DNA of 64,000 nt from Bacillota bacterium (GTDB lineage Bacteria; Bacillota; Clostridia; Peptostreptococcales; Acidaminobacteraceae), in NCBI GenBank assembly GCA_025210655.1, contig JAOARG010000069.1:159196-223195 (forward strand). Reading direction: 5' to 3'. This document shows, piece after piece, positions 9,261 through 17,117 of the stretch (positions are counted from its first letter, which is position 1; each line of letters opens with the position of its first letter). Both the position numbers and the translations under genes were made by a program. The notes beneath the pieces are model-generated. The model worked only from the letters and a program-made list of their open reading frames with translations. It made no database searches and was not told where the DNA came from.

Positions 9261-9686
9261 ATGAATATTGGTGATAGAAATAAAAAGGTTATTTTAAGTT
9301 TTTTCAAGGCTTTAGAAGATGGTAGTGCTAATACTGTTGCATCTTTATTTACTGAAGATGGGGTTCAGAAAAATCCATATGGTTCAGGACTATTTCCTGC
9401 AGGTGTTCAAGGTACAGATGCAATTATTGAGTACTGGGCTGCACCTATAGAAAACTTCGAGAGTATGTCTTTTGATATTGAAGAAATCTATGCAATGGAA
9501 GATCCTACAATTGTATTCGTTAAGTTCAAAGGTGACATTGTACTTAAGAACAATGCTGGAGTATATTCAAATGATTATTATGCGACTTTCAGGTTTAATG
9601 AAGAGGGAAAGATTACAGAGTATGTTGAGATTTTCAATCCAATAGTAGCGGCTAGGGGATTTGGACTTATAGATCAGATTAAATAA
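9261..9686 (+). CDS. SnoaL/NTF2-like family protein
   Basis: A 141 aa protein of the usual length and pattern for the SnoaL-like (nuclear transport factor 2) cone fold: an N-terminal helix pair (KVILSFFKALEDG), then LFTEDGVQKNPYG, a strand pair with FVKFKGDI, and an ending of the form ATFRFNEEGKITEYVEIFNP. Such proteins include small-molecule isomerases, hydratases and binding proteins; the substrate cannot be inferred. It has no signal peptide. AGGAGG lies 8 nt before ATG, and a small lipoprotein gene follows after 14 nt. A predicted AraC-type operator lies upstream. Confidence 0.85.
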   Translation: MNIGDRNKKVILSFFKALEDGSANTVASLFTEDGVQKNPYGSGLFPAGVQGTDAIIEYWAAPIENFESMSFDIEEIYAMEDPTIVFVKFKGDIVLKNNAGVYSNDYYATFRFNEEGKITEYVEIFNPIVAARGFGLIDQIK

Positions 9687-9700
9687 AAAGGAGAGATATT

Positions 9701-9955
9701 ATGAAAGCTTTTAAGTTATTAGGACTAATAGGTATTTTGACACTTGCACTTGTAGGATGTGGTCAGTCAGGGGAAACAGTTAGTAAAGCACAGTTTGATC
9801 AAACTGTGGCACAGGTAAAGACTTTATCAGGAAATGATACAAGAACGTTTATAGGGACATATAATTTAGGCCTAATAAAAGAAGAGGGACAGTGGAAAGT
9901 TAATCAATTTGCATTTAATCTTAAAATAATGGATGGAAATATAGCTTTTGAATAG
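9701..9955 (+). CDS. small lipoprotein, possibly a shortened NTF2-like domain
   Basis: An 84 aa protein with a lipoprotein signal (hydrophobic stretch then LVGC lipobox, Cys at about residue 20), so it should be anchored to the outer face of the membrane. The C-terminal part (TFIGTYNLGLIKEEGQWKVNQF) resembles the final strands of SnoaL-like domains, but there is too little sequence before it to form the whole fold. It may be the remnant of a larger lipoprotein after an internal deletion. It has AAGGAGAG upstream and is probably in one operon with the preceding SnoaL-like gene. It ends at a bidirectional terminator. Confidence 0.65.
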   Translation: MKAFKLLGLIGILTLALVGCGQSGETVSKAQFDQTVAQVKTLSGNDTRTFIGTYNLGLIKEEGQWKVNQFAFNLKIMDGNIAFE

Positions 9956-9959
9956 GAGA

Positions 9960-9998
9960 TAATCTAGCTTGATTAATCAATCTAGATTATTTTTTTTG
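9960..9998. terminator. bidirectional terminator
   Basis: TAATCTAGCTTGA, short loop, TCAATCTAGATTA followed by eight T. It separates the lipoprotein gene from the convergent AraC gene, whose last codons lie inside it. Confidence 0.85.
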
Positions 9999-10879
9999 AA
10001 ATCCTTTGGAGAAAGTCCTGTAGCCTTTTTAAAGCTTCTACTAAAATGACTACTATCGCTGAAACCTAATTCATGGGCGATTGTAGTTATTTTTTTGCTT
10101 TGGTCAAGGAGTAGTTTTTTAGCAGCATCAATACGTTTAATCAAAAGATGTTGATAGGGTGTAATCCCTGTATATTTCTTAAACTCATTTAAAAAATGAA
10201 ACTTACTTATATTTAGTTCATCTGCTAAATCCTCAATAGTAATAGCTTCTGAGAGATTATTACTTATATAATCGTTTACTATGGCAAGTTCATCTTCTCC
10301 GATTATTGAACTTGTTTTCCTTTCATTCATGAGGTCATAATAATTAGAATAATGTCTTATAAAATAATTAGAAAACATTTTTATAGTATTTTCTACATAC
10401 CAAGTTCCATTTCTACCGTTAGCTTCAACTTCAAATAGTAGAAGGGAAAGAAGATATTCTAGAGTTCTATCTTGAAAACTATAGTTATTTAAAAAAGTAA
10501 GCCCCTCAGGAAGAGGTCCATCAAAACTATCAAACATCATTTCTTCAGTAATATTAACAATTAAGAAATTACATGGAACATCTATATTGTGGGTAAATGG
10601 TGTGTTGGGTGGATTCATCCAAATATCTCCTGGCTCTGTGGATATTGTAATTTCATCCCCCAGATTAACTGCCCTCCAACTATAGGTATTTTCCATTTCA
10701 ATAGCAAAATAGAAGTTAGGAGTTACAACATCCTTTGGATAAAAATATGGAGAAGTTCCCCTTTCTACAAGAACACCTTTCCAGTTTAAGTCCCTACTTG
10801 ACATAGATATTTCAAGTGGTTCACCACAATTTGCCTTTACTCCCGTCACTTTATGAAAAAAGGGAAGTATTGTCTTCAT
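9977..10879 (-). CDS. AraC-family transcriptional regulator
   Basis: A 300 aa protein. The N-terminal ~170 residues form a cupin-like ligand-binding domain. The C-terminal ~100 residues hold the double helix-turn-helix (IEDLADELNISKFHFLNEFKKYTGITPYQ and ITTIAHELGFSDSSHFSRSFKKATGLSP), a good match to the AraC/XylS signature. AAAGGAG precedes ATG. A perfect 12 bp direct repeat (22 bp period) lies about 95-130 bp upstream of its start, and similar repeats precede the oxidoreductase and SnoaL genes on the other side, so it probably controls them and itself. The inducer is unknown. Confidence 0.93.
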   Translation of the reverse strand: MKTILPFFHKVTGVKANCGEPLEISMSSRDLNWKGVLVERGTSPYFYPKDVVTPNFYFAIEMENTYSWRAVNLGDEITISTEPGDIWMNPPNTPFTHNIDVPCNFLIVNITEEMMFDSFDGPLPEGLTFLNNYSFQDRTLEYLLSLLLFEVEANGRNGTWYVENTIKMFSNYFIRHYSNYYDLMNERKTSSIIGEDELAIVNDYISNNLSEAITIEDLADELNISKFHFLNEFKKYTGITPYQHLLIKRIDAAKKLLLDQSKKITTIAHELGFSDSSHFSRSFKKATGLSPKDFKKNNLD

Positions 10880-10972
10880 ACATATGCTCCTTTCAATAAT
10901 ACAAGTATTAACTTGATTATATATCTAAGATAAAGTCAGAACAATAATTTCAAATCAAATAATAAATCTTAG

Positions 10973-11006
10973 CAATTATATTCATTTTTTTACCCAATTA
11001 TATTCA
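10973..11006. promoter_or_regulatory. perfect 12 bp direct repeat upstream of araC-type gene
   Basis: CAATTATATTCA occurs at 10973-10984 and again at 10995-11006, a 22 bp period (two helical turns), upstream of the minus-strand AraC gene. It is the best copy of the motif shared with 8177 and 9158. Confidence 0.55.
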
Positions 11007-11107
11007 TGCTTTATAACTTTTTTTAATGACTAGGAAATTGTATTTTGAAGAAGATCTGTGATCAAGATATATTAATAGGTATAACAAAATTTAATTCATT
11101 AAAAAAT

Positions 11108-11219
11108 AGGGGTTGATAGGGGAATTTCCCCTATCCGGTCTAAGGAGGGTGCTCAGGGCGATAGCCCGTCGAAGGGAACCATAGGGTTCCCTAGCGAAAC
11201 GAGCGCGCTCGTTTTTTTT
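11108..11219. other. GC-rich multi-hairpin noncoding element ending in a terminator
   Basis: This 110 bp stretch is much richer in GC than its surroundings. It contains, in order, ATAGGGGAA/TTTCCCCTAT, AGGGCGAT/AGCCC, GAAGGGAACC/GGGTTCCCT and AACGAGCG/CGCTCGTT followed by eight T on the plus strand. It has no ORF. It could be a structured plus-strand RNA with its own terminator, a GC-rich dispersed repeat, or partly the terminator of the minus-strand AraC gene that ends at 11218. I do not recognise it as a known RNA family. Confidence 0.5.
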
Positions 11220-12111
11220 AATGGGAGGATTTATATTCCCTAGGAGACATAAGCATATGCTTTTTAAAATACTTAGTAAATTGACTAGGGCTACTGTATC
11301 CTACCATCTGAGAAATTTCAGTTATAGAGTAGTTTTCTTTATTTAGAAGATCTAGGCTCTTATTTATTCTATATTTTATTAAATATTCATAAGCCGTAAT
11401 GTTAAGGAAAGATTTAAAAATTCTATTACATTCAGAGACACTAGTAAATCCACTATCAGCGATGTCTGATATGCTAATTTTATTATGGTAATTTAAACTT
11501 ATAAATTCCAAATAGTTTTTTAGACGTTCACCTTTTTCCTTATGTTCAGGAATATTTGATTTTTCATCAAAATTAATATTTGAAACAAAGGAGTTCCATA
11601 GATCATATATTTTACTTAGAATAAGAAAATCATAGCTGGGGTCATTATTACTTCTAAAGGCCACAGAAGCCAGTTGATGTAGTGACTCTATTACTTTTTC
11701 TTCATTAGCGAATGGTTTGATAGATACTAAGTCAATAGTAGGACTATCAGTAAATTTGCTAACATTAGCATAAAGATCCTCACAGGATTGTGGAGCAAGG
11801 ATAGTATCAGGAAAAAGAAAGCCTTTACAGATACAAGTTCCGTAAGTATTAAGAACATGAAGAACATTCTTAGGTATAAATGCACCCTCGCCTTCATTTA
11901 CTATGAGTTCGGTCATAGCTGTTTGAATTTGCAACTTGTTTTTCTCAACAATTATAAACTCAACCTCCTCATGTTTATGAAGAATTTGAAAAACATTTCT
12001 AGGTGGAATACATGTATTGTCCTGTATATCCAGTGCAAGAAAAGGAATATTTGATTTAGTATCAATATTTTTTGCGACCAGATAAGATTGATTTTGAGAT
12101 AAAAATTCCAT
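11218..12111 (-). CDS. AraC-family transcriptional regulator with N-terminal cupin
   Basis: About 297 aa. The N-terminal part is a cupin-like sensor (HKHEEVEFIIVEKNKLQ then NEGEGAFIPKNVLHVL). The C-terminal AraC HTH contains ISDIADSGFTSVSECNRIFK and ITEISQMVGYSSPSQFTKYFK. I start at ATG 12109-12111 because AAGGAGA lies 6 nt upstream; an in-frame ATG at 12159 would add 16 residues with no ribosome site. Upstream, ACAATATTAA (12164) and TTAATATTGT (12191) form a perfect inverted repeat that may be an operator. No target gene is obvious. Confidence 0.92.
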   Translation of the reverse strand: MEFLSQNQSYLVAKNIDTKSNIPFLALDIQDNTCIPPRNVFQILHKHEEVEFIIVEKNKLQIQTAMTELIVNEGEGAFIPKNVLHVLNTYGTCICKGFLFPDTILAPQSCEDLYANVSKFTDSPTIDLVSIKPFANEEKVIESLHQLASVAFRSNNDPSYDFLILSKIYDLWNSFVSNINFDEKSNIPEHKEKGERLKNYLEFISLNYHNKISISDIADSGFTSVSECNRIFKSFLNITAYEYLIKYRINKSLDLLNKENYSITEISQMVGYSSPSQFTKYFKKHMLMSPREYKSSH

Positions 12112-12631
12112 AATGTCTCCTTTGACGATATTGTTATAGTAATAGCAGTAAATAGTCATTAAAACAATATTAAAAGACTATATTATTATGTTAATATTGT
12201 ATTGCACAAGAGAAATACTTTCAATAGTTTTCTCTTATGCAAGGTATTTTATCTACGACGCTGATGGTTTTGCATGAAAATGTATAGAAAAGAAACCGAG
12301 ATAGGAGGGGGTCATGGAAATAAAATGTTAGACCAATGGAACAAGAAATAAACTTTTTCAATATATTTAAACTTAAAAAGCAATTAAACAAATTAAACGA
12401 ATTAAAAATGTCATAGTAAATAGTTAGACGTATTTCTGTAAAGTCAACATTTAAAATAGAAAACTCTAAAGGGAGTCTTTTATTTTTTCCCCCGTCAAGG
12501 CATCATTTATCCTAGTAGGATAATTGGTGTCTTTTGGGTTTTTGAAGTTATCGTGATAATAGCTCTGCTAATATAAATCGCTTTTAAGGGTATATAAAAT
12601 AATAGAGTGAGTCTTTGTTAGGAGGATTGAA
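12112..12631 (+). other. 520 bp intergenic region with inverted repeat and two hairpins
   Basis: I see no gene here. It holds the 10 bp inverted repeat at 12164-12200, a small ACTC/GAGT hairpin with T-rich tail (about 12460-12490), and a longer stem (12499-12531) pairing GGCATCATTTATCC with GGATAATTGGTGTC using G-T wobbles, followed by TTTT. The last two could be terminators or attenuators in the leader of the downstream membrane-protein gene. No known riboswitch is recognised. Confidence 0.5.
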
Positions 12632-14488
12632 ATGGAAAAAATTTTAAGTTCCATAGAAAAGATATTCTTAGATTTTAAAAGAACTTACAAAAAATATCCC
12701 TTGATAGTACTATATGCAGTTTTGTTTACTATAGTATCAATGATACGTATTCAAATGGAATGGAGGGAGCAGGAGCCCTATAATTTCTTATTTAATATTT
12801 TACATTTTGCCCTTGCATCAGGAGCTTCCATAGGACTATTATTAGTGACAATTACTAAGCAAAAATCCACAAAGCTAAAAAATATGAAGATAGCTAATCT
12901 AATAACATCTATATCAAACATACTAATATTTTTATTATTATATCTTAAGGGAAATAATAATATTAATGATCGAGGATTTAAGTATTTACCGGAAATATGT
13001 GAGGCAAGGACTTTCTCTTTAATATTTATATCTACAATAATATTTATATTATATCTAGGATATAAAGATGGAAAGTTTAGATTTAATAAGTCCCTTTTTA
13101 TATTTGAAAAAGCATTAATGATAGCTTTAATCTATTCAGGAGTGATAATGTTGGGGAGTTCAGGTGTTGCAGCTGCCTTTCAAGCACTTGTTTATAGAAC
13201 CATGTCTGGAAAGGTTTATATGTATTTAGGAGCCTTATCACTTTTTGCTGGATACATGATATTCATAGGATATTTTCCTGATTTTGATAAAGAAGAAGTA
13301 GAAAATGATTTTCTAAAGTTGTCTAAGCAACCAAAATTTATTGAAATTCTTTTTATTTATATTCTACTAGTAATAATGATAGTTCTGTCCCTTGTACTAA
13401 TCATATGGATAGTGAAGAGTATGGTTACAGAAACAGAAGTTCCTTTCTATGATGTTTCAGGAATAGTATCATCCTACTCTCTATGGGGAATATGGCTATT
13501 TCTTATGGTTTGTCATAGCAAATCAGAACTTGTAAAGTTCTATAAAAAAGTGTTTCCACCAGTATCTCTACTAATATTAACTTTTGGTATATGGGCATGG
13601 ATTAAGCAGATGAACTTTACAGGCCTTAAGGAAGAGGAATATATATTTATAATAATTGCATCTGTAGCAATTATATCTTCAATACTATTATTATTGAAAA
13701 ATCAAAGGAGCTTAAATCTAATAGCTATAGTAATTTCTGTTTTTTCACTTATAAATGTGCTTCCCCTAGTAGGCTATCATAGATTACCCACTTCTTATCA
13801 AATAAATAGATTAGAAAGTTTATTGATTACTAATAGTATGTTAGAGGATGGTCAAGTTATTCCATTTAGTGGACAATTAGATCTAAAAATCAGACAAGAT
13901 ATTACAGATACAGTCCAGTATCTTGCATATAAAGATAAGGATTTATTACCAGATTGGTATAAAGAAGATTTTGTAGAAAGTGACGTGTTTGAAAATACAT
14001 TTGGATTTAAAAAAACATGGTACACAAAACAAAGTGATTTAGAAATACCAGAAAGCAAATATAAATTCATTGATCTTCAAAGGTCAAGTGGACACGTAAA
14101 TTTAGGTGATTATGATTGGTTGGTCCTTCTTGATACTAAAAGTTGGAGAGCCGAAAGAATTTTTGAAGAAAGAATTCAAGGGTCAAAAGGAGATTATCTG
14201 ATAATATGGGATGAAAGAAGTGATATAGCAAAGCTTAAAATAAAGAAAGATGGAAAAGATATAGTAGATATAGATCTAAAGGAATATATAGATATGATAA
14301 TAGATAAGTATGGTGATAATAATCATGGAATCAAAGGAATTAACTTAGAAGAAATGAGTTATCTTGTAGAAATACCAGATCTGAAAATAAGAATAATATT
14401 TGATAGTATTCATATTTCAATGAATCCATCGGAAGACAATACAAGCTATAACATACAAATAAACTCAATACTTTTCAAAGAAAGATGA
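12632..14488 (+). CDS. DUF4153 family membrane protein
   Basis: A 618 aa protein. Residues 1 to about 400 carry some ten to twelve transmembrane helices with the DUF4153 layout, including a segment near GVIMLGSSGVAAAFQALV, and a final hydrophobic segment ends near GYHRLP. The last ~220 residues form a soluble domain predicted to be extracytoplasmic, with repeated strands, as is common in Bacillota members. The family's function is unknown. It has a strong ribosome site (TTAGGAGG) and is flanked by intergenic DNA, so it is probably monocistronic. A GGAGCAGTC/GACTGCTCC hairpin (14490-14511) follows the stop, but its T-tract is poor. Confidence 0.85.
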   Translation: MEKILSSIEKIFLDFKRTYKKYPLIVLYAVLFTIVSMIRIQMEWREQEPYNFLFNILHFALASGASIGLLLVTITKQKSTKLKNMKIANLITSISNILIFLLLYLKGNNNINDRGFKYLPEICEARTFSLIFISTIIFILYLGYKDGKFRFNKSLFIFEKALMIALIYSGVIMLGSSGVAAAFQALVYRTMSGKVYMYLGALSLFAGYMIFIGYFPDFDKEEVENDFLKLSKQPKFIEILFIYILLVIMIVLSLVLIIWIVKSMVTETEVPFYDVSGIVSSYSLWGIWLFLMVCHSKSELVKFYKKVFPPVSLLILTFGIWAWIKQMNFTGLKEEEYIFIIIASVAIISSILLLLKNQRSLNLIAIVISVFSLINVLPLVGYHRLPTSYQINRLESLLITNSMLEDGQVIPFSGQLDLKIRQDITDTVQYLAYKDKDLLPDWYKEDFVESDVFENTFGFKKTWYTKQSDLEIPESKYKFIDLQRSSGHVNLGDYDWLVLLDTKSWRAERIFEERIQGSKGDYLIIWDERSDIAKLKIKKDGKDIVDIDLKEYIDMIIDKYGDNNHGIKGINLEEMSYLVEIPDLKIRIIFDSIHISMNPSEDNTSYNIQINSILFKER

Positions 14489-14575
14489 TGGAGCAGTCTA
14501 ATGACTGCTCCAAAATTATGTAATAATTTTGATTCTTTATGTAATATAGGATAAGTTACTTAGATTTTTTAATAA

Positions 14576-14719
14576 CTAAGAAATTATCTTTATAATTTCC
14601 TTCGGACAGGTTAAACAATCCCGCTTCACGGGATCATCAAATCCTTTCTTAAAAGGCTTTGATTTTGTTCTTAGTTTAACGAAATCTTCATGTATTCTTA
14701 CATAATATTTATCCTTCAT
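14576..14719 (-). CDS. small unknown protein (47 aa) with CxxC
   Basis: A short gene with an excellent ribosome site (AAGGAGGTG, 6 nt before ATG at 14717-14719). The product starts MKDKYYVRIHEDF, is basic (many Lys/Arg) and carries a DCLTCPKE motif near residue 34 that could bind metal or form a disulfide. I do not recognise it. Coding is supported mainly by the ribosome site and the uninterrupted frame. It lies antisense in the gap between two plus-strand genes. Part of the frame includes a CCCG/CGGG palindrome. Confidence 0.6.
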   Translation of the reverse strand: MKDKYYVRIHEDFVKLRTKSKPFKKGFDDPVKRDCLTCPKEIIKIIS

Positions 14720-14896
14720 ATCTTCACCTCCTTGATATAGTATTCTATAAAACACAAGGCAAATCCTTCCAGAACTAAGAAATAAAATTAATATTTTTAG
14801 TGTTTCAAAATGAGTAATTTGAGTATAAATGTAATGACTCAGTTATGATATATTTGTCAATTATAGTAAATATAATTATTTGAGGAGGAATGTACA

Positions 14897-15532
14897 TTGA
14901 AACTTATTGATTTGACCCACACATTCGAAAGGACAATGCCAGTATTTCCAGGAATGGATGCTCCAGTAGTTGAAAGGGTATTCAATATTAAGGAGCACCA
15001 CTGCAATGTTACAAAGCTAGATATTTTAACACATATGGGTACCCATCTTGACTGTAGCTCCCACGTAATTGAAGATGGATTTTTCACAAGCAATAAGGAT
15101 ATTAACTTTTTCTTTGGGGAAGGAAAAGTAATAGATTGTTCCCATCTTGGAAAAGGGGATGAGATAGGAGTAGATGTACTAGACGGAGTAGATACAGAAA
15201 ATGCAGATTTTATTTTCTTATACACAGGTTGGGATAAAAACTGGAATACTAATACATATAGCGAGGGATTCCCAGTAGTATCAAGGGAACTTGCAGAAAA
15301 ATTAGGAAGTATGAACATAAAAGGAGTAGGACTTGATGTAGTTTCCCTAGATAAAATTGAAGAGGCTGAGCTTTCAAATCATCAAGTATTCCTTTCAAAA
15401 GGGAAGATAATAGTGGAAAATCTTACAAACTTAAATGAACTAGTAAACAGAGAGTTTAAGTTTATAGGTTTACCTTTAAAGATTCAAGAAGGAGACGGAT
15501 CTCCAATAAGAGCAGCAGCTTTGGTGGAATAA
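14897..15532 (+). CDS. cyclase family protein / kynurenine-formamidase-like metal hydrolase
   Basis: A 211 aa protein of the cyclase family (PF04199), with the start pattern KLIDLTHTFERTMPVFPGM and the metal-binding motif HMGTHLDCSSH (H-x-GTH-x-D-x3-H). Members are Mn/Zn amidohydrolases such as arylformamidase or isatin hydrolase. The actual substrate is uncertain because no tryptophan catabolic genes are adjacent. Translation starts at TTG 14897 with GAGGAGG 8 nt upstream; an ATG at 14890 is out of frame. It is a single-gene unit with a strong terminator. Confidence 0.9.
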   Translation: MKLIDLTHTFERTMPVFPGMDAPVVERVFNIKEHHCNVTKLDILTHMGTHLDCSSHVIEDGFFTSNKDINFFFGEGKVIDCSHLGKGDEIGVDVLDGVDTENADFIFLYTGWDKNWNTNTYSEGFPVVSRELAEKLGSMNIKGVGLDVVSLDKIEEAELSNHQVFLSKGKIIVENLTNLNELVNREFKFIGLPLKIQEGDGSPIRAAALVE

Positions 15533-15537
15533 AAGTT

Positions 15538-15570
15538 GTGGGATAGATGATATCATCTATCCCACTTTTT
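15538..15570 (+). terminator. strong rho-independent terminator
   Basis: GTGGGATAGATGAT pairs perfectly with ATCATCTATCCCAC and is followed by TTTTT, directly after the cyclase gene. Confidence 0.92.
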
Positions 15571-15582
15571 GATTTAAAAATA

Positions 15583-15637
15583 TTGACATAAGAAAATCCA
15601 TTTGATAACATTGTTATGAAAATAATAACAGTGTTAT
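15583..15637 (+). promoter_or_regulatory. tetR promoter with two palindromic operators
   Basis: A -35 TTGACA lies at 15583-15588 and a weak -10 (TAACAT, 17 bp spacer) at 15606-15611. Two near-identical palindromes, ATAACATTGTTAT (15605-15617) and ATAACAGTGTTAT (15625-15637), are exactly 20 bp apart. The first covers the -10 and the second the start site. They lie just before the TetR gene, so autorepression is the natural reading. Confidence 0.75.
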
Positions 15638-15664
15638 CAAATATGCATGAGGGGAAGTTACTTA

Positions 15665-16285
15665 ATGGGATATAGTTCAAAAGATACATATGAAGCAATA
15701 ATGAATTGTGCCAAGGATGAGTTTTTAGAAAAGGGATTTCAAAAAGCTAGTATGAGGAGAATTGCAGAAAAGGCTGGCCTTACTACGGGTGCTATGTATA
15801 ACCATTTTAAAAATAAAGAAATGATTTTTGAAGCATTGGTAGGTGATGTTGCTGAAGGTTTGTATAAACTTTTTGTATCTGAACATGAACTTTGTCATGA
15901 GTTGGATTCTTATATTGAGGATGAAGCTTTTGATACCATGAGTGATAGTACAAATAAGATAATAGATTATATGTTTGACAACTATGAAATAATGAAATTG
16001 ATATTATCGTCTTCTCATGGCACAAAGTATGAGCATTTTGGAGAAAGATTGATTGAAGTAGAAGAGATGTCAACTAGAAAAATGATGGAAAAAACGGGTT
16101 ATAAAATTACAGCAAAAGATGAGTTTTTTATTCATACAATGGCATCATCTGGAATGGTAAATACCTATGAAGTTGTTAAACATGGATTGACTAGGGAAGA
16201 GGCATATTATTATATGGAGAAGATTCAAAAATTTTACTATGCAGGATGGAATGAAATATTAAATCAGGAGCTAAAATTAAAATAG
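15665..16285 (+). CDS. TetR-family transcriptional regulator
   Basis: A 206 aa protein with the N-terminal TetR helix-turn-helix (FQKASMRRIAEKAGLTTGAMYNHFKNKEMIF) and a helical ligand domain. I use ATG 15665 because GAGGGGA lies 8 nt upstream; an in-frame ATG at 15647 would add six residues and place the ribosome site inside the gene. Two palindromic operators overlap its promoter. It precedes the ECF/ABC operon but is separated from it by a MITE, and no copy of its operator lies before that operon, so control of the operon is plausible but unproven. Confidence 0.93.
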   Translation: MGYSSKDTYEAIMNCAKDEFLEKGFQKASMRRIAEKAGLTTGAMYNHFKNKEMIFEALVGDVAEGLYKLFVSEHELCHELDSYIEDEAFDTMSDSTNKIIDYMFDNYEIMKLILSSSHGTKYEHFGERLIEVEEMSTRKMMEKTGYKITAKDEFFIHTMASSGMVNTYEVVKHGLTREEAYYYMEKIQKFYYAGWNEILNQELKLK

Positions 16286-16300
16286 CCCCCACCATAATAA

Positions 16301-16419
16301 GAAGCCACTGAAAAAGTACCTACGGTTGATTCTTATCTACAATATGTTGGGTTCCATAGTTGAAAGGAAGATACATATTGTAGTATAAGAATTTCAAATA
16401 GGAGTTTTTCAGTGGTCTG
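16301..16419 (+). mobile_element. MITE-like palindromic element, copy 2 (119 bp)
   Basis: Begins GAAGCCACTGAAAAAGT and ends TTTTTCAGTGGTCTG, flanked by the perfect 9 bp direct repeat CCATAATAA (16292-16300 and 16420-16428). It has the same length and internal hairpin as copy 1. It is inserted between the TetR gene and the ECF operon. Confidence 0.88.
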
Positions 16420-16472
16420 CCATAATAAGCGTATCTTCATAAAGGGAGTGCGCTTATATTCAAAGCATAGAG

Positions 16473-16487
16473 TGAGAATGATTATCT
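16473..16487 (+). promoter_or_regulatory. Fur-box-like site upstream of ECF operon
   Basis: TGAGAATGATTATCT matches the 7-1-7 Fur consensus TGATAATnATTATCA at 13 of 14 or 15 defined positions by eye (mismatches at positions 4 and 15). It lies 40-55 bp upstream of the S-component start, a normal place for a Fur operator. This suggests iron-repressed expression of the operon. Confidence 0.55.
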
Positions 16488-16526
16488 TTTTCATAAATCT
16501 TTTTAAATGAATAAGGAGGAGTCAGT

Positions 16527-17117
16527 GTGAGTGGTTTAGGAAGCAAGTTGGAAGGTAAAGATTTAGTCACAGTAGGAATTTACTCAGTAGTGTATTTTGT
16601 ATCAATGATGGTAGTAGCTTTTTTAGGTTTCATTCCCATATTTATTCCATTACTAGCAGTGTTAGTGCCTGTACTGGGAGGAATCCCATTTATGTTGTTC
16701 ATTTCGAAAACTAATAAATTTTGGATGGTTACACTGCTATCACTTATTAATGGAATTTTAATGTTTATAACAGGCATGGGTTATTTTTCTATAGTAACAG
16801 GTTTAATTTTTGGTTTTATAAGTGATTTGGTATTTAAATCAGCTGAATATAAGGATAAGAAGAAATGTATACTTGGATATGGCGTTTTCAGCATGTGGTT
16901 ATTTGGTAATTTTATGCCTTTTTATATAGGAAGAGAAGCACAATTTTCAATGTTAGTTAAGGGCTATGGACAAGAGTATGCTTTAGCCCTTGAAAAGTTC
17001 ATGCCTGTATGGGGAGCACCTATATTACTATTAGCTAGTTTTGTATTTGGTATCTTAGGTGGGGTTATTGGAACAAGAGCGTGCAAGAAACATTTTAAGA
17101 GGGCTGGTATTGCATAA
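16527..17117 (+). CDS. ECF transporter S component, MptD/Trep_Strep family
   Basis: A 196 aa membrane protein with about five to six helices, a Gly/Pro-rich central region (VLVPVLGGIPFMLFISKTNKFW) and a C-terminal GGVIGTRACKKHF, the pattern of the MptD (Trep_Strep) group of substrate-binding S components. Starts at GTG with AAGGAGG 8 nt upstream. Its stop overlaps the next start by 1 nt (TAATG). The MptD substrate is not established in general. The Fur-like site and the following heterodimeric ABC pair point to iron or siderophore traffic here, which is inference. Confidence 0.85.
   Translation: MSGLGSKLEGKDLVTVGIYSVVYFVSMMVVAFLGFIPIFIPLLAVLVPVLGGIPFMLFISKTNKFWMVTLLSLINGILMFITGMGYFSIVTGLIFGFISDLVFKSAEYKDKKKCILGYGVFSMWLFGNFMPFYIGREAQFSMLVKGYGQEYALALEKFMPVWGAPILLLASFVFGILGGVIGTRACKKHFKRAGIA

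Noticed and set aside
12479..12540. Hairpins before the DUF4153 gene considered as a riboswitch
   Set aside because: No known aptamer core is recognised; they are more like terminator or attenuator stems.
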